DNA from: Candidatus Eisenbergiella merdavium
Lineage (GTDB): Bacteria; Bacillota; Clostridia; Lachnospirales; Lachnospiraceae
Reading direction: 5' to 3'
Assembly: GCA_019119595.1 (NCBI GenBank)
Contig: DWWS01000047.1
Coordinates: forward strand, 1-49,411
DNA length: 49,411 nucleotides
Part shown: positions 1-8,618 of the stretch, in pieces
Layout: every line of letters begins with the position of its first letter
Numbering within the stretch: the first letter of the stretch is position 1
Made by a program: the position numbers and the translations under genes
Notes under the pieces: generated by a model
What the model saw: the letters and a program-made list of their open reading frames with translations, nothing else
The model's database searches: none
Told to the model about the DNA's origin: nothing

Positions 1-38
<38 letters not shown>

Positions 39-296
39 ATCTTTGGTTCCGATCAACTCTGGTCAATCTTTCCCGTTTTTACTGTCTTTTGGGTTGCTCC
101 CTTCCTCTTTCGATTCCGGGAACTGTTCCTCTGAATTATTCTTTTAGAATTTTCAGGGTTGCATTACTGTTTATTTGTCAAGGTCCTTTCGCTCTGGCTT
201 TTGAGCAGAGCCGCTTCTTTTCAGAAGCTCTGCGGCCTTCTTCCGGCCACCCGGCCCTTTCAGGCCTTCGTGCTTTCCTCAGCCGCAACGGTGATT
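39..296 (-). other. 16S rRNA leader region
   Basis: This non-coding stretch lies between the promoter-proximal P2 and the 16S 5' end on the minus strand. It should be transcribed as the pre-rRNA leader. Open frames on the opposite strand have no ribosome binding site and no protein-like composition. No clear boxA was identified by eye. Confidence 0.7.
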
Positions 297-325
297 ATCT
301 TATCACACGTTGTTTCTTAAGTCAA
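297..325 (-). promoter_or_regulatory. rrn promoter P2
   Basis: Minus-strand TTGACT (325-320), a 17-nt spacer and TAAGAT (302-297) form a good sigma-A promoter. It is the closer of two tandem promoters ahead of the 16S gene. Confidence 0.75.
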
Positions 326-389
326 GCACTTTTTTCAACTTTTTTATTTTGTTGATTCTTGCTTGTCACCGCTCTCGCGGTGGGTTTTT

Positions 390-418
390 ATCATAGCACT
401 TTTTCCTTTTAATGTCAA
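390..418 (-). promoter_or_regulatory. rrn promoter P1
   Basis: Minus-strand TTGACA (418-413), a 17-nt spacer and TATGAT (395-390). Together with P2 this gives the tandem promoter layout usual for rRNA operons. A small hairpin (CACCGC-loop-GCGGTG, 367-382) sits between the two promoters. Confidence 0.8.
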
Positions 419-479
419 CAACTTTTTTCAATTCTTTTTTCAGGAATTTTACCTGCTGTTAACACTTGTCCAAAGGGCG

Positions 480-509
480 AAAAAAAAGAAATCTCAATCA
501 CTTAAGATT
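480..509 (-). terminator. Probable terminator of tRNA-Ser transcript
   Basis: Downstream of the tRNA on the minus strand, AATCT-loop-AGATT is followed by a run of eight T after one C. The stem is short (5 bp), so the call rests mainly on the T-run and on its position between the tRNA and rrn P1. Confidence 0.5.
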
Positions 510-563
510 CTTTCCTTCCGAAGCTATAACAAAAGCTTCCCGCATCCTTTTGGTAAAGGAAAC

Positions 564-650
564 GGAGAAAGAGGGATTTGAACCCTCGCGCCGCTTACGC
601 GACCTACACCCTTAGCAGGGGCGCCTCTTCGGCCTCTTGAGTATTTCTCC
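564..650 (-). tRNA. tRNA-Ser (anticodon GCU)
   Basis: The minus strand folds as a class II tRNA of 87 nt. The acceptor ends GGAGAAA and TTTCTCC pair, the anticodon loop reads CTGCTAA (GCU), the long variable arm is typical of serine tRNAs, and the T-arm is GAGGG-TTCAAAT-CCCTC. CCA is not encoded. It has its own consensus promoter and lies upstream of the rRNA operon. Confidence 0.96.
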
Positions 651-714
651 ACAAACCGAACTGCCCTTTACCAATATGAATACGGATGCGCCGCTTATCT
701 GTGACGCATGAGTA

Positions 715-743
715 ATTATACATAAGCAGCGCCCGTTTGTCAA
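715..743 (-). promoter_or_regulatory. Promoter of tRNA-Ser
   Basis: Minus-strand TTGACA (743-738), a 17-nt spacer and TATAAT (720-715) are perfect matches to the sigma-A consensus. The promoter lies about 65 nt before the tRNA 5' end, as expected for a stable-RNA gene. Confidence 0.85.
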
Positions 744-814
744 TCATTTTTTTGCCTTTAAATCATTACCCGTTTAGCAGGGTATTTGCGGCCTGTTTAT
801 CAGCGGCACTTTCA

Positions 815-1540
815 TCATTCCCGCGGCGCGGAGGCCTCATGAGCCGCTATCGCTTCGTCAATCCTTCTTTTGACCTCCTCCGCGATCTGAGTGGTCTTCA
901 TGTTCTGATATTCTTCATAATATAATGGCTTCAGATAATACAGATGAACAGTGACGGGGCGGATGCTGCTTTCATCAAAGGGAATAAAGGAATCAATGAG
1001 GGCGCATGGAACGATGGGACATTTCGCCTTGACCGCGCTTTTGAAAGTGCCGCCTTTAAATTCCAATGTATGATTTCCCTGTCTGCTGCGGGTACCTTCC
1101 GGAAAAATCAGAAAGTTTCTTCCTTTCTTTACTTCTTCAGCCATCGTCTGGATGACCTTCATGGACTGACGTATATCCTCTCTGTCCATGACGAGGGAGC
1201 CGAGCGCTTTACGAACCTGCTTGAGCAGGATGATGTCCGCCGCTTCCTTTTTAATAACGAAGGCAAATGGTCTTGGACAGGATTCCAGAAAAACCAGCAC
1301 ATCAAAAAGCCCCTGATGATTTGGGAACAGGATGAAGCCGTCCTTTTCAGGGAGGTTTTCAAGGCCATGGGCAGCTATTTTTACTCTTCCGGCGCGATTT
1401 GCCAAGATCGTCGTTCTTTTGACCCAGCGAAACCCTTCCTCATAGCTGATATCCTCCCTTGAACCGCATTTACAGATATGATAAAAATAGTAGAAGGCTT
1501 TGAAAAAAAGCCGAAATACCATCAGCGCAATTCTTTTCAT
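815..1540 (-). CDS. plsC: 1-acyl-sn-glycerol-3-phosphate acyltransferase family protein
   Basis: This 241-residue PlsC-family protein has the diagnostic catalytic block NHQGLFD (HX4D, His75 and Asp80) and the substrate-binding block FPEGTRS at about 146-152. The hydrophobic N-terminus (residues 5-22) suggests membrane association. The family moves an acyl chain from acyl-ACP or acyl-CoA to lysophosphatidic acid to make phosphatidic acid for membrane lipids. The start at 1540 has GGGAGA 6-7 nt upstream, inside the end of the fumarase beta gene, so the two are probably co-transcribed. Other lysophospholipid acceptors are possible within the family. Confidence 0.88.
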   Translation of the reverse strand: MKRIALMVFRLFFKAFYYFYHICKCGSREDISYEEGFRWVKRTTILANRAGRVKIAAHGLENLPEKDGFILFPNHQGLFDVLVFLESCPRPFAFVIKKEAADIILLKQVRKALGSLVMDREDIRQSMKVIQTMAEEVKKGRNFLIFPEGTRSRQGNHTLEFKGGTFKSAVKAKCPIVPCALIDSFIPFDESSIRPVTVHLYYLKPLYYEEYQNMKTTQIAEEVKRRIDEAIAAHEASAPRE

Positions 1541-1551
1541 AATCGTTCTCC

Positions 1552-2100
1552 CTATTCCCGGCAGTACTGTTCCAGCGCCGTTTTGTAAAGATCATTTCCC
1601 TGGCTGTCCATCACAACGATCACGGGGAAATCCCTGACCGTGAGCCTGCGTATCGCTTCCGTTCCAAGATCCTCATAGGCGACGACCTCCGAGCTGATGA
1701 TGGACTTGGAAAGGAGCGCCCCCGCTCCTCCCACGGCTGCGAAGTAAACCGCACCGTTTCTGACCACCGCGTCCCTGACGGCGTCGCTTCTTTTTCCTTT
1801 TCCGATCATGCCGCGAAGGCCAAGGTCCAGAAGCGCAGGGGTATATTTGTCCATGCGGCTTGCAGTCGTCGGTCCGGCGGAACCGATCGGCTGTCCCTCT
1901 CTGGCGGGAGACGGCCCCATATAATAGATGATGTTTCCGTTGATATCAAAGGGAAGCTCTTCCCCTCTGTCCAGCGCTTCCTGCATTCTTTTATGCGCGG
2001 CGTCCCTTGCCGTATAAATGGTTCCGGAAAGACAGACGCAGTCTCCGGCTTTCAGCTCTGCGGCTGTTTTCCTGTCAAAGGGAACTGTATAATTTTTCAC
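1552..2100 (-). CDS. fumB: Fumarate hydratase class I, beta (C-terminal) subunit
   Basis: This 182-residue protein matches the Fe-S hydro-lyase beta region shared by class I fumarases and L-tartrate dehydratases. It begins with the swivelling-domain pattern (LKAGDCVCLSGTIYTARDAA) and carries the conserved GPTTASRMD segment that helps bind substrate. The start codon is GTG at 2100, preceded by GGAGGTAAGA. The alpha subunit lies 156 bp upstream on the same strand. Together they should form a [4Fe-4S] enzyme interconverting malate and fumarate in the incomplete reductive TCA branch of anaerobes. Tartrate dehydratase is the main alternative; the sequence alone does not exclude it. Confidence 0.88.
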   Translation of the reverse strand: MKNYTVPFDRKTAAELKAGDCVCLSGTIYTARDAAHKRMQEALDRGEELPFDINGNIIYYMGPSPAREGQPIGSAGPTTASRMDKYTPALLDLGLRGMIGKGKRSDAVRDAVVRNGAVYFAAVGGAGALLSKSIISSEVVAYEDLGTEAIRRLTVRDFPVIVVMDSQGNDLYKTALEQYCRE

Positions 2101-2256
2101 TCTTACCTCCTTGCCGGAGCATCCTTTGCCCCGACTGCGCGCAGGAATCGTTCATACGAATTCTCTGCCGCAAAATATGGCCTATCCTTCATTTTTTCAG
2201 GCCTGTTATTGGGCTCCTGTTCTATTGTCTTGCTATATCACTCCATATCATATCTA

Positions 2257-3099
2257 TCAAAGGATCCGTACCGCGTGACGGTTCACATGACAGCAGATAT
2301 TCACTGCCACGGGAAGTCCTGCAATATGCGTGGGATAGGTATTGATATTGACGCCCAGCGCGGTCGTCGTACCGCCCAGTCCTCCAGGGCCGATCCCGGA
2401 GCGGTTGATCCTTTCAAGCAGCTCCTCTTCCATTTCGCGCACCCAGGGGATATCCGAGCGCCGATCCAGCGGACGGGTCAGTGCCTGTTTTGCCAGAAGC
2501 GCGCATTTTTCAAAGGTTCCGCCAATCCCGACGCCTACCACCATGGGCGGGCAGGCATTGGGGCCCGCTTCCTTTACTGCGGTAATGACCGCGTTTTTTA
2601 CCCCTTCCGCTCCATCCGCCGGCTTCAGCATGAAGATCCGGCTCATATTCTCGCTGCCAAAGCCCTTGGGGGCCACCGTTATTTTGACCCGGTCGCCCGC
2701 TACAATGGAATAGTGGATGACGCCCGGCGTATTGTCCTTCGTATTTTCACGGACGAGGGGATCGGAAACCACGGATTTACGAAGGCAGCCTTCGGTATAG
2801 CCCCTGCGTATGCCTTCGTTGACCGCATCCTCTAATACGCCTCCTTCAAAGTGGACATCCTGGCCCACCTCCAGAAAAACCACCGCCATGCCCGTATCCT
2901 GACAGATTGGAATGGAATCCTCTCCGGCAATCGTCAGGTTGCGGCTAAGCTGGTCCAGCACGCTGCGCCCAAGCGGCGCTTCCTCCTGCTTCTGCGCCGT
3001 CTTAAGCGCGGCCTGCATGTCCTCTGTGAGAAAAAGATTGGCGGCGATGCACATCTCGCTCACCGCATCCGTTATCATTGAAATCGGTATCGTCCTCAT
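2257..3099 (-). CDS. fumA: Fumarate hydratase class I, alpha (N-terminal) subunit
   Basis: This 280-residue catalytic subunit of a two-subunit Fe-S fumarase carries the cluster-binding Cys regions PICQDTGMAVVF, NACPPMVVGVGIGG and the C-terminal GPGGLGGTTTALGV motif. The open frame continues upstream to 3210. The start at 3099 is preferred because AAAGGCGG sits before it, a promoter lies at 3146-3175, and family members begin with MR-x-I. The pair alpha (this gene) then beta (2100-1552) is the usual Clostridia order. Odd point: the 156-bp gap between the subunit genes is longer than the near-zero spacing often seen. Confidence 0.88.
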   Translation of the reverse strand: MRTIPISMITDAVSEMCIAANLFLTEDMQAALKTAQKQEEAPLGRSVLDQLSRNLTIAGEDSIPICQDTGMAVVFLEVGQDVHFEGGVLEDAVNEGIRRGYTEGCLRKSVVSDPLVRENTKDNTPGVIHYSIVAGDRVKITVAPKGFGSENMSRIFMLKPADGAEGVKNAVITAVKEAGPNACPPMVVGVGIGGTFEKCALLAKQALTRPLDRRSDIPWVREMEEELLERINRSGIGPGGLGGTTTALGVNINTYPTHIAGLPVAVNICCHVNRHAVRIL

Positions 3100-3145
3100 C
3101 CGTTTTCCGCCTTTCTGAAGGTACTGACTGTAAACTTTCCGTTTT

Positions 3146-3175
3146 ATTATAAGACAGGAGGGGGCTTTCTGTCGA
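3146..3175 (-). promoter_or_regulatory. Promoter of fumarase operon
   Basis: Minus-strand TCGACA (3175-3170), an 18-nt spacer and a perfect TATAAT (3151-3146). The -10 element lies inside the upstream extension of the alpha-subunit frame, supporting the internal start at 3099. Confidence 0.6.
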
Positions 3176-3360
3176 TAACCTTCTGTGTCGTCCTTTCTGC
3201 CGCTTATCACAGCCGCATTTTCACTGATTCATCTGGATTTTCCCATTGGGAAGTGGTATTCTTGTGTTGCCGTTGGTATGGCATAAAAACGTGCTGACAA
3301 AAGCTGCAGCAATGGCATGAAAACTGAAAAAAGGAGGTTCGGGGCAAGGGATGCTCCGGC

Positions 3361-4470
3361 ATGGAAAAGGACATGGAAGAAAACAGGAAGGATTATGTGG
3401 AATATATGGTTGAAGAGGCGCAGCGTCTTCTTGCCATCGACAGCCCCTCCGGCTATACAAAAAAAGCGGCGGAATATCTGTGCGGCGTCTACCGGGAGAT
3501 GGGCTATGAGCCCAGGCTGACCGTAAAGGGCGGCGTGCTGGTAAAGCTGTGCGAAGGGGCCTGCCCTCCAAAAGCCGGAGAGACGCCGGCGAGTGTGGAA
3601 ATGGGCGCGGATCCCTCGCAGGGCCCCATCCTGCTGATGGCGCACACGGATACGCTTGGAGCCATGGTCTCCGGGATCACGGCGGAAGGGAGGCTGAAGC
3701 TCACTCCTCTCGGCGGGCTGAACCCCAACAACACGGAGGCGGAAAACTGCCGGATCATCACCAGATCGGGAAAAATCTATACCGGAACCTTCCAGCTTGC
3801 CAACGCCTCCATTCATGTGAACAGGGAGTTCAATGATAAAAAGAGAGGCTATGACAGCATGGAGGTCCTGCTGGACGAGCTGGCGGAAAATGCCGACGAT
3901 GTGAAAAAGCTCGGCATCATGACGGGAGATATCGTCTGCTTCGATCCCAGAACCGTGGTCACGCCCTCCGGTTATATCAAGAGCCGTTTTCTGGACGACA
4001 AGCTGAGTACCGCAATCCTGCTCGGCTATGCCCGCTATCTGAAGGAGGAGGGCATCACTCCCGCCCGCACCATTTATCAGCACATCACCGTGTTTGAGGA
4101 GGTGGGGCACGGTGCATGTGCTTCGGTTCCCGAGGACGTAACGGAGCTTCTTTCCGTGGATATGGGCTGCGTAGGAGACGGACTTTCCTGCACGGAGCGG
4201 CAGGTTTCCATCTGCTCCAAGGACAGCCACGGCCCCTATCATTATGATGTTGTGAGCAGTCTGATCGACGCCGCACAGAAGGCGGGCGTGGATTACGCGG
4301 TGGATGTTTATCCCTATTATGGTTCCGACGCGGACGCGGCGCTGGATGCGGGGATCGATGCAAGGCACGGGCTGATCGGGCCCGGCGTATACGCGTCCCA
4401 CGGCTATGAGCGTTCCCACAGGGATGGAGTTAAGAACACCTTTGAGCTGTTGAAGGCTTATCTTGGCTGA
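3361..4470 (+). CDS. M42 family metallopeptidase
   Basis: This 369-residue protein has the M42 (glutamyl aminopeptidase / TET-type) fold signatures: the metal ligand AHTDTLG, the bridging Asp in SRFLDDKLS, the catalytic pair in FEEVGHG, and a late GSDADAA segment with a final HGYER histidine. These are cytosolic, self-compartmentalising di-zinc or di-cobalt aminopeptidases that trim peptides. No other start lies in frame near the strong AAGGAGG at 3331-3337, which is 23 nt away; AAGGG at 3346-3350 gives a weaker but better spaced site. It is a single gene, divergent from the fumarase operon. Confidence 0.9.
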   Translation: MEKDMEENRKDYVEYMVEEAQRLLAIDSPSGYTKKAAEYLCGVYREMGYEPRLTVKGGVLVKLCEGACPPKAGETPASVEMGADPSQGPILLMAHTDTLGAMVSGITAEGRLKLTPLGGLNPNNTEAENCRIITRSGKIYTGTFQLANASIHVNREFNDKKRGYDSMEVLLDELAENADDVKKLGIMTGDIVCFDPRTVVTPSGYIKSRFLDDKLSTAILLGYARYLKEEGITPARTIYQHITVFEEVGHGACASVPEDVTELLSVDMGCVGDGLSCTERQVSICSKDSHGPYHYDVVSSLIDAAQKAGVDYAVDVYPYYGSDADAALDAGIDARHGLIGPGVYASHGYERSHRDGVKNTFELLKAYLG

Positions 4471-4583
4471 TTTGGGAAACCGATCCTTTTTCAGAAGACT
4501 CAGGACAATATAATAGGGAAGAAAGGAAAGGATAATCCATTTCTAATTCGAAAAAACAGAGGTAGTATGGGGCTGAAAACAGG

Positions 4584-4609
4584 GATGCCTCGCGGAGGCA
4601 CTCTTTTCT
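4584..4609 (+). terminator. Weak hairpin, possible attenuator or terminator
   Basis: TGCCTC (4586-4591), loop GCG, GAGGCA (4595-4600), followed by CTCTTTTC. It lies between a TATAAT-like -10 at 4509-4514 and the MFS gene, so it could terminate read-through or attenuate. The stem is only 6 bp. Confidence 0.35.
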
Positions 4610-4662
4610 GAGATCTGAAACGCCGTACAATGCGTGTCGGAGCACGCGCGGGGGTAAGGGGT

Positions 4663-6171
4663 ATGGCAGGATACAGGATCAGGCAGTCCAGGGAAGCTGT
4701 GGGCAATTCGCTGCTTTGGGGGGCGGGACGAGTTGCCGGATGGCTCTATCGGATCTATTTTATGGCACTTCCGGAAAATGAGGAGGATGTCAGGAGGAGC
4801 CGGCGGTTTTATGTGATGGGAGACAGCGCGGCGCAGACCATCGCGCAGCTCGCGGGGGGAACCTTTCTCGTTTCCCTTCTGCTTTCCGCCGGCTTTTCCG
4901 ACGCTCAGGCCGGGGTGGTCACCTCCACCGCCAGCCTGGCCGCCGTTTTTCAGCTTTTTACCATGCAGCGGATCAACCGGCTGAAAAAAAGAAAGCTGTT
5001 CGTCTGCTTCTGCGTTCTGCAGAAGCTCCTTCTTGCCGTTCTGTTTTTTCTTCCGCTCATGAACGTCGCAGGGACGGACGGCACATTTCTGCAGGCTCTG
5101 CTGCTCTGCGGTTATTTTCTGGCACAGGTCTGGTCACAGATCGGGACGCCGGCCACGCAGGACTGGATCGCCTCTCTTGTTCCCCTGGGGGAACGGGGAA
5201 GCTATTTTTCTAAAAAAGACGCCGTTGCTGTTTTCGTTACGGTGACGCTGATGCTTATCATGGGCTTTGTGATGGATCTGTGCGCCGGGCCCAGGCAGCT
5301 TCTGGGCTTTCTCATCAACGGCAGTCTGATTTTGTTTCTCGCTCTTTTGAATTTCGGCGCATTCAGCCTCATGAAGGAGCCGCGCCTGGGGGAAACCACG
5401 CCCGAGGGAAGAGAAATCCATCTGCGCCGGGTCAGAAAACGGCCGGGGGATATGCCTGATGAAAAGGGTGCGCCTTGTCCTTCTTTATCGGTGAAAAAGG
5501 GGAAGGCGGCTTCCTGCGGCTCTCTGATGGCCGAGGTGCGGGAAGCCTTTCGGGACAGGGATTTCCGGATGGCCTTTTTCACCAATCTGCTCTGGCTGAC
5601 GGCCTTCTATACGGCCTCTCCCTTTAATACCAGCTACCAGCTGGGCGAGCTTTCTTTGTCCTTCACCTTTCTCATGGTGGTGGGCTTTCTGGGAAATCTG
5701 GCGCGGATCGCGGTCACGCCCGCGGTGGGGCGTCTGGGAGACCGGTACGGGATGGCCTGCGTCTATAAGTATTCCCTGATCGGTATTCTGCTGAATTTCG
5801 CCTCCTTCGCCCTGGCCGTTCCGGCAAACGCTCCGATCATGACGGTGCTTGGGACCGTTTTTTCAGCGCTCGGCTGGAGCTTCGCCGGGATCGGGCTGTT
5901 CGGCATTCAGCTTGAGCTGATCCGCGAGGAAAAAAGAACGCTCCAGCTCTCCATCCTTTCGGCGCTCGGCGGGATCTACGGCTTTCTGGTCTCCTTCCTT
6001 TCGGGGCGGCTTCTGTCTTTTTTGCAGGAGGCTCAGCCGTCCGTCATGGGCGTGAAGCTGTACGCGCAGCAGATCACCAACACGCTGGGCGTGTTCTTTC
6101 TCGCAGTGCTGATCGCTTACCTGAAATTTTTCGTCCAGAAAAGGGAACGGGAAGTGATGGGAAAAGGCTGA
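4663..6171 (+). CDS. MFS transporter
   Basis: This integral membrane protein of about 502 residues has roughly twelve hydrophobic segments split by a long charged cytoplasmic loop (about residues 258-300), the layout of the major facilitator superfamily. The motif GRLGDRYGM after the central loop matches the MFS motif A pattern. An upstream ATG at 4630 is in frame but lacks a ribosome binding site, whereas ATG 4663 follows GGGGGTAAGGGG. The substrate is not predictable from sequence. A bidirectional terminator follows. Confidence 0.8.
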   Translation: MAGYRIRQSREAVGNSLLWGAGRVAGWLYRIYFMALPENEEDVRRSRRFYVMGDSAAQTIAQLAGGTFLVSLLLSAGFSDAQAGVVTSTASLAAVFQLFTMQRINRLKKRKLFVCFCVLQKLLLAVLFFLPLMNVAGTDGTFLQALLLCGYFLAQVWSQIGTPATQDWIASLVPLGERGSYFSKKDAVAVFVTVTLMLIMGFVMDLCAGPRQLLGFLINGSLILFLALLNFGAFSLMKEPRLGETTPEGREIHLRRVRKRPGDMPDEKGAPCPSLSVKKGKAASCGSLMAEVREAFRDRDFRMAFFTNLLWLTAFYTASPFNTSYQLGELSLSFTFLMVVGFLGNLARIAVTPAVGRLGDRYGMACVYKYSLIGILLNFASFALAVPANAPIMTVLGTVFSALGWSFAGIGLFGIQLELIREEKRTLQLSILSALGGIYGFLVSFLSGRLLSFLQEAQPSVMGVKLYAQQITNTLGVFFLAVLIAYLKFFVQKREREVMGKG

Positions 6172-6212
6172 AATCGGGGCTTATCTGTGGTTTTGATCGT
6201 TCATTCTGTTAT

Positions 6213-6260
6213 AAAAAAATCCTGTCGGAAACCGAAAGGGTTATCAGACAGGATTTTTTA
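6213..6260. terminator. Bidirectional intrinsic terminator
   Basis: AAAAAAATCCTGTC and GACAGGATTTTTTA are inverted repeats around a 20-nt loop, giving T-runs on both strands. It separates the converging MFS gene and pst-phoU operon. Confidence 0.9.
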
Positions 6261-6266
6261 TACCGT

Positions 6267-6929
6267 CTACATCAGACGGATATCCTTGATGGAGCCGCTT
6301 TCCTGGAACAGCTCCCATTCCGCGATATTTACCGCGTGATCGCCGATCCGTTCCAGATATTTGGCGATCATCAGCACGTCTACACAGGAGTCCACATCAG
6401 GAACACCCTCCTGAAGCCGTCTGACCAGATCATCCTTCACCTTGGAAAAGAGCTCATCCACCACGTCGTCATGCCGGATCACCTCGTCGGCAGCCTTACT
6501 GTCCCGGTTCACGAAGGCATCCACCGCGTCGTGCACGATCTCCTTCGCCACGCCGAGCATTCCCATGATATGCCGGGAATAATGATCCAGCTCCGTGCCC
6601 TTCATGCGAAGCATAAGCTCCGCGATGTCGGCGGTCTGATCCCCGATGCGCTCGATGTCCGTCACCACCTTCAGGGCTGCGGAGATCATCCGCAGGTCTC
6701 CTGCGATGGGCTGCTGTCTGGTGATCAGGGAGAGGCATCTGGATTCGATGTTTCTCTCCATATCATTGATCACTCTGTCTCCGCTGATGATCTTCATTTC
6801 CAGGTCTTCATCCTTGCTGTCCATGGCTGTCAGGAGCTGGTCAAAGGACGCCTCAACAGCCTCTCCCATTTCCTTCACGCTTCTGCGCAGGCTGTGCAGC
6901 TCCTCCATGTAGATCGATCTCATTGCCAT
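6267..6929 (-). CDS. phoU: Phosphate signalling complex protein PhoU
   Basis: This 220-residue all-helical protein has the two PhoU repeats, each containing an acidic metal-binding pattern (ERIGDQTADIAE and ERIGDHAVNIAE). PhoU couples the Pst transporter to the PhoR sensor kinase and limits phosphate uptake when phosphate is plentiful. It is the last gene of pstSCAB-phoU, directly downstream of pstB. ATG 6929 is only one base from AAAGGA, so ATG 6923 (MRSIYMEE) may be the true start. No phoPR genes are in this window. Confidence 0.95.
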   Translation of the reverse strand: MAMRSIYMEELHSLRRSVKEMGEAVEASFDQLLTAMDSKDEDLEMKIISGDRVINDMERNIESRCLSLITRQQPIAGDLRMISAALKVVTDIERIGDQTADIAELMLRMKGTELDHYSRHIMGMLGVAKEIVHDAVDAFVNRDSKAADEVIRHDDVVDELFSKVKDDLVRRLQEGVPDVDSCVDVLMIAKYLERIGDHAVNIAEWELFQESGSIKDIRLM

Positions 6930-6966
6930 ATCCTTTCTTCCTCTCTTTGCCTTTTTACGTATTTGA

Positions 6967-7725
6967 TCAGCCGAACCGGCCGGTGATGTAATCCTCGGTC
7001 CTCTTGTCCTTCGGCCTTGAAAAAATATTATCGGTGGCGTCCTTTTCGATCACCTCTCCCACCAGGAAGAAGGCGGTATCGTCAGAAACACGGGCTGCCT
7101 GCTGCATGTTGTGGGTCACCACGACCACCGTGTATTTTTTCTTCAGCTCCTCCATCAGATCTTCGATCTTCAGGGTGGAGATCGGATCCAGAGCGGAGGT
7201 GGGCTCATCCATCAGAAGCACCTCCGGCTGGACGGCAAGCGCTCTCGCGATGCAAAGTCTCTGCTGCTGGCCGCCGGAAAGGCCGAGGGCCGATTTTTTC
7301 AGCCGATCCTTTACCTCGTCAAAAATGGCGGCTCCCTTCAGGCTTTCCTCCACGATCTGATCAAGCTGGGCCTTATTTTTAATGCCGTGGATCCTTGGGC
7401 CGTAGGCGATGTTGTCATAAATGCTCATGGGGAAGGGATTGGGCTGCTGGAATACCATACCCACCTTTTTTCTCAGAAGGGTGGTATCCACTCTCTCATC
7501 ATAGATGTTCTCTCCGTCGATGGAAACCTCTCCCTCGATCTTCACGCCGTCAACCAGATCGTTCATGCGGTTGAGCGTTTTGAGGAAGGTGGACTTTCCG
7601 CAGCCGGAGGGGCCGATGAAGGCGGTGATGGCGTTGGGACGGATGTCCATGTCGATATCCTTCAGCGCATGATTGGTTCCATAATATAAATTCAGCTTTC
7701 TGGTACTGATCTTTACGTTCTGCAT
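6967..7725 (-). CDS. pstB: Phosphate ABC transporter ATP-binding protein PstB
   Basis: This 252-residue ABC ATPase has Walker [10 protein letters not shown], signature [15 protein letters not shown], Walker [14 protein letters not shown] and switch His in [10 protein letters not shown]. The N-terminal [18 protein letters not shown] and the NRMNDLV segment after Walker A are specific to PstB. It powers high-affinity phosphate import through PstC and PstA. It sits 20 bp after pstA and before phoU in one minus-strand operon. Confidence 0.97.
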   Translation of the reverse strand: MQNVKISTRKLNLYYGTNHALKDIDMDIRPNAITAFIGPSGCGKSTFLKTLNRMNDLVDGVKIEGEVSIDGENIYDERVDTTLLRKKVGMVFQQPNPFPMSIYDNIAYGPRIHGIKNKAQLDQIVEESLKGAAIFDEVKDRLKKSALGLSGGQQQRLCIARALAVQPEVLLMDEPTSALDPISTLKIEDLMEELKKKYTVVVVTHNMQQAARVSDDTAFFLVGEVIEKDATDNIFSRPKDKRTEDYITGRFG

Positions 7726-7745
7726 TGCTTTCCCTTTCTGGTTCC

Positions 7746-8618
7746 TTAATCTCTCGTTTCCACATTAAATCTTCCGGACAGGTATTTCGTCAGCATATTG
7801 ATCCCAAGCACGAATACGAGAAGGACGAGCGCGATGCCGAATGCCTCGTCATACTGCGCCTTCTGCATGCACAGGTAGAGCTGGATGGTCAGCGTACCGC
7901 CGGACTGGAAGATCTTGTCGAAGAAGCCTGCCGCGGTCTTGGGAAGCAGGTAGCCGCTTCCTGCGGTAAACAGAAGGGCGGCGGACTCTCCCACGATACG
8001 TCCTACCGCAAGGATGATGCCGGTGATGATTCCGGGCATCGCGGAGGGAAGGAGGATGGTGCGGATCATATACCATTTTGTCGCGCCCATGCCAAGCGCG
8101 CCGCTTCTGTAGCTTTCCGGCACGGTTTTCAGCGCTTCCTGGGTGTTTCTCGTGATCAGTGGAAGCACCATCAGCGTCAGCGTGAAGGCGCCGGTAAGGA
8201 TGGAATACCCCAGGTCAAGCGTGGTACCAAAGAATACCATTCCGAACAGACCGAAAATGATGGAGGGGATTCCAGACAGGATTTCCGTAGTAAACTCGAT
8301 GGCGCGGACGATCTTGCCGGGCTTTGCGTATTCGTTCAGATAAATGGCCGAGCCTACGCCGATGGGGGTGGCGATCAGCAGGGTGATCACGACAATATAC
8401 AGGGTATTCAGCAGGTTTCCCGCGATGCCGAAGGTGCCCTTCAGGGTGCTGGGAACTGTGGTAAGGAATTCCAGGCTGATGCTGGAAAAGCCTCTGTAAA
8501 AGGTATAGCACATGATTCCGGCCAGAAGCAGGATGGAAACGGAGGCCGCCGCATAGATCAGCGCCTTCAGGATCAGGTCTGAGATTCTGACTCTTTTCAC
8601 AAAAATACTCTGGGTCAC
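7746..8618 (-). CDS. pstA: Phosphate ABC transporter permease PstA
   Basis: This 290-residue permease has about six transmembrane segments and the binding-protein-dependent transport signature in [24 protein letters not shown]. The early [13 protein letters not shown] segment is typical of PstA. The start ATG overlaps the pstC stop by 4 bp (ATGA), showing translational coupling. With PstC it forms the membrane channel for phosphate. Confidence 0.96.
   Translation of the reverse strand: MTQSIFVKRVRISDLILKALIYAAASVSILLLAGIMCYTFYRGFSSISLEFLTTVPSTLKGTFGIAGNLLNTLYIVVITLLIATPIGVGSAIYLNEYAKPGKIVRAIEFTTEILSGIPSIIFGLFGMVFFGTTLDLGYSILTGAFTLTLMVLPLITRNTQEALKTVPESYRSGALGMGATKWYMIRTILLPSAMPGIITGIILAVGRIVGESAALLFTAGSGYLLPKTAAGFFDKIFQSGGTLTIQLYLCMQKAQYDEAFGIALVLLVFVLGINMLTKYLSGRFNVETRD

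Noticed and set aside
3229..4419. A 396-codon minus-strand frame opposite the M42 peptidase
   Set aside because: It is a GC-rich shadow of a gene with complete metallopeptidase motifs; the translation shows no domain pattern.
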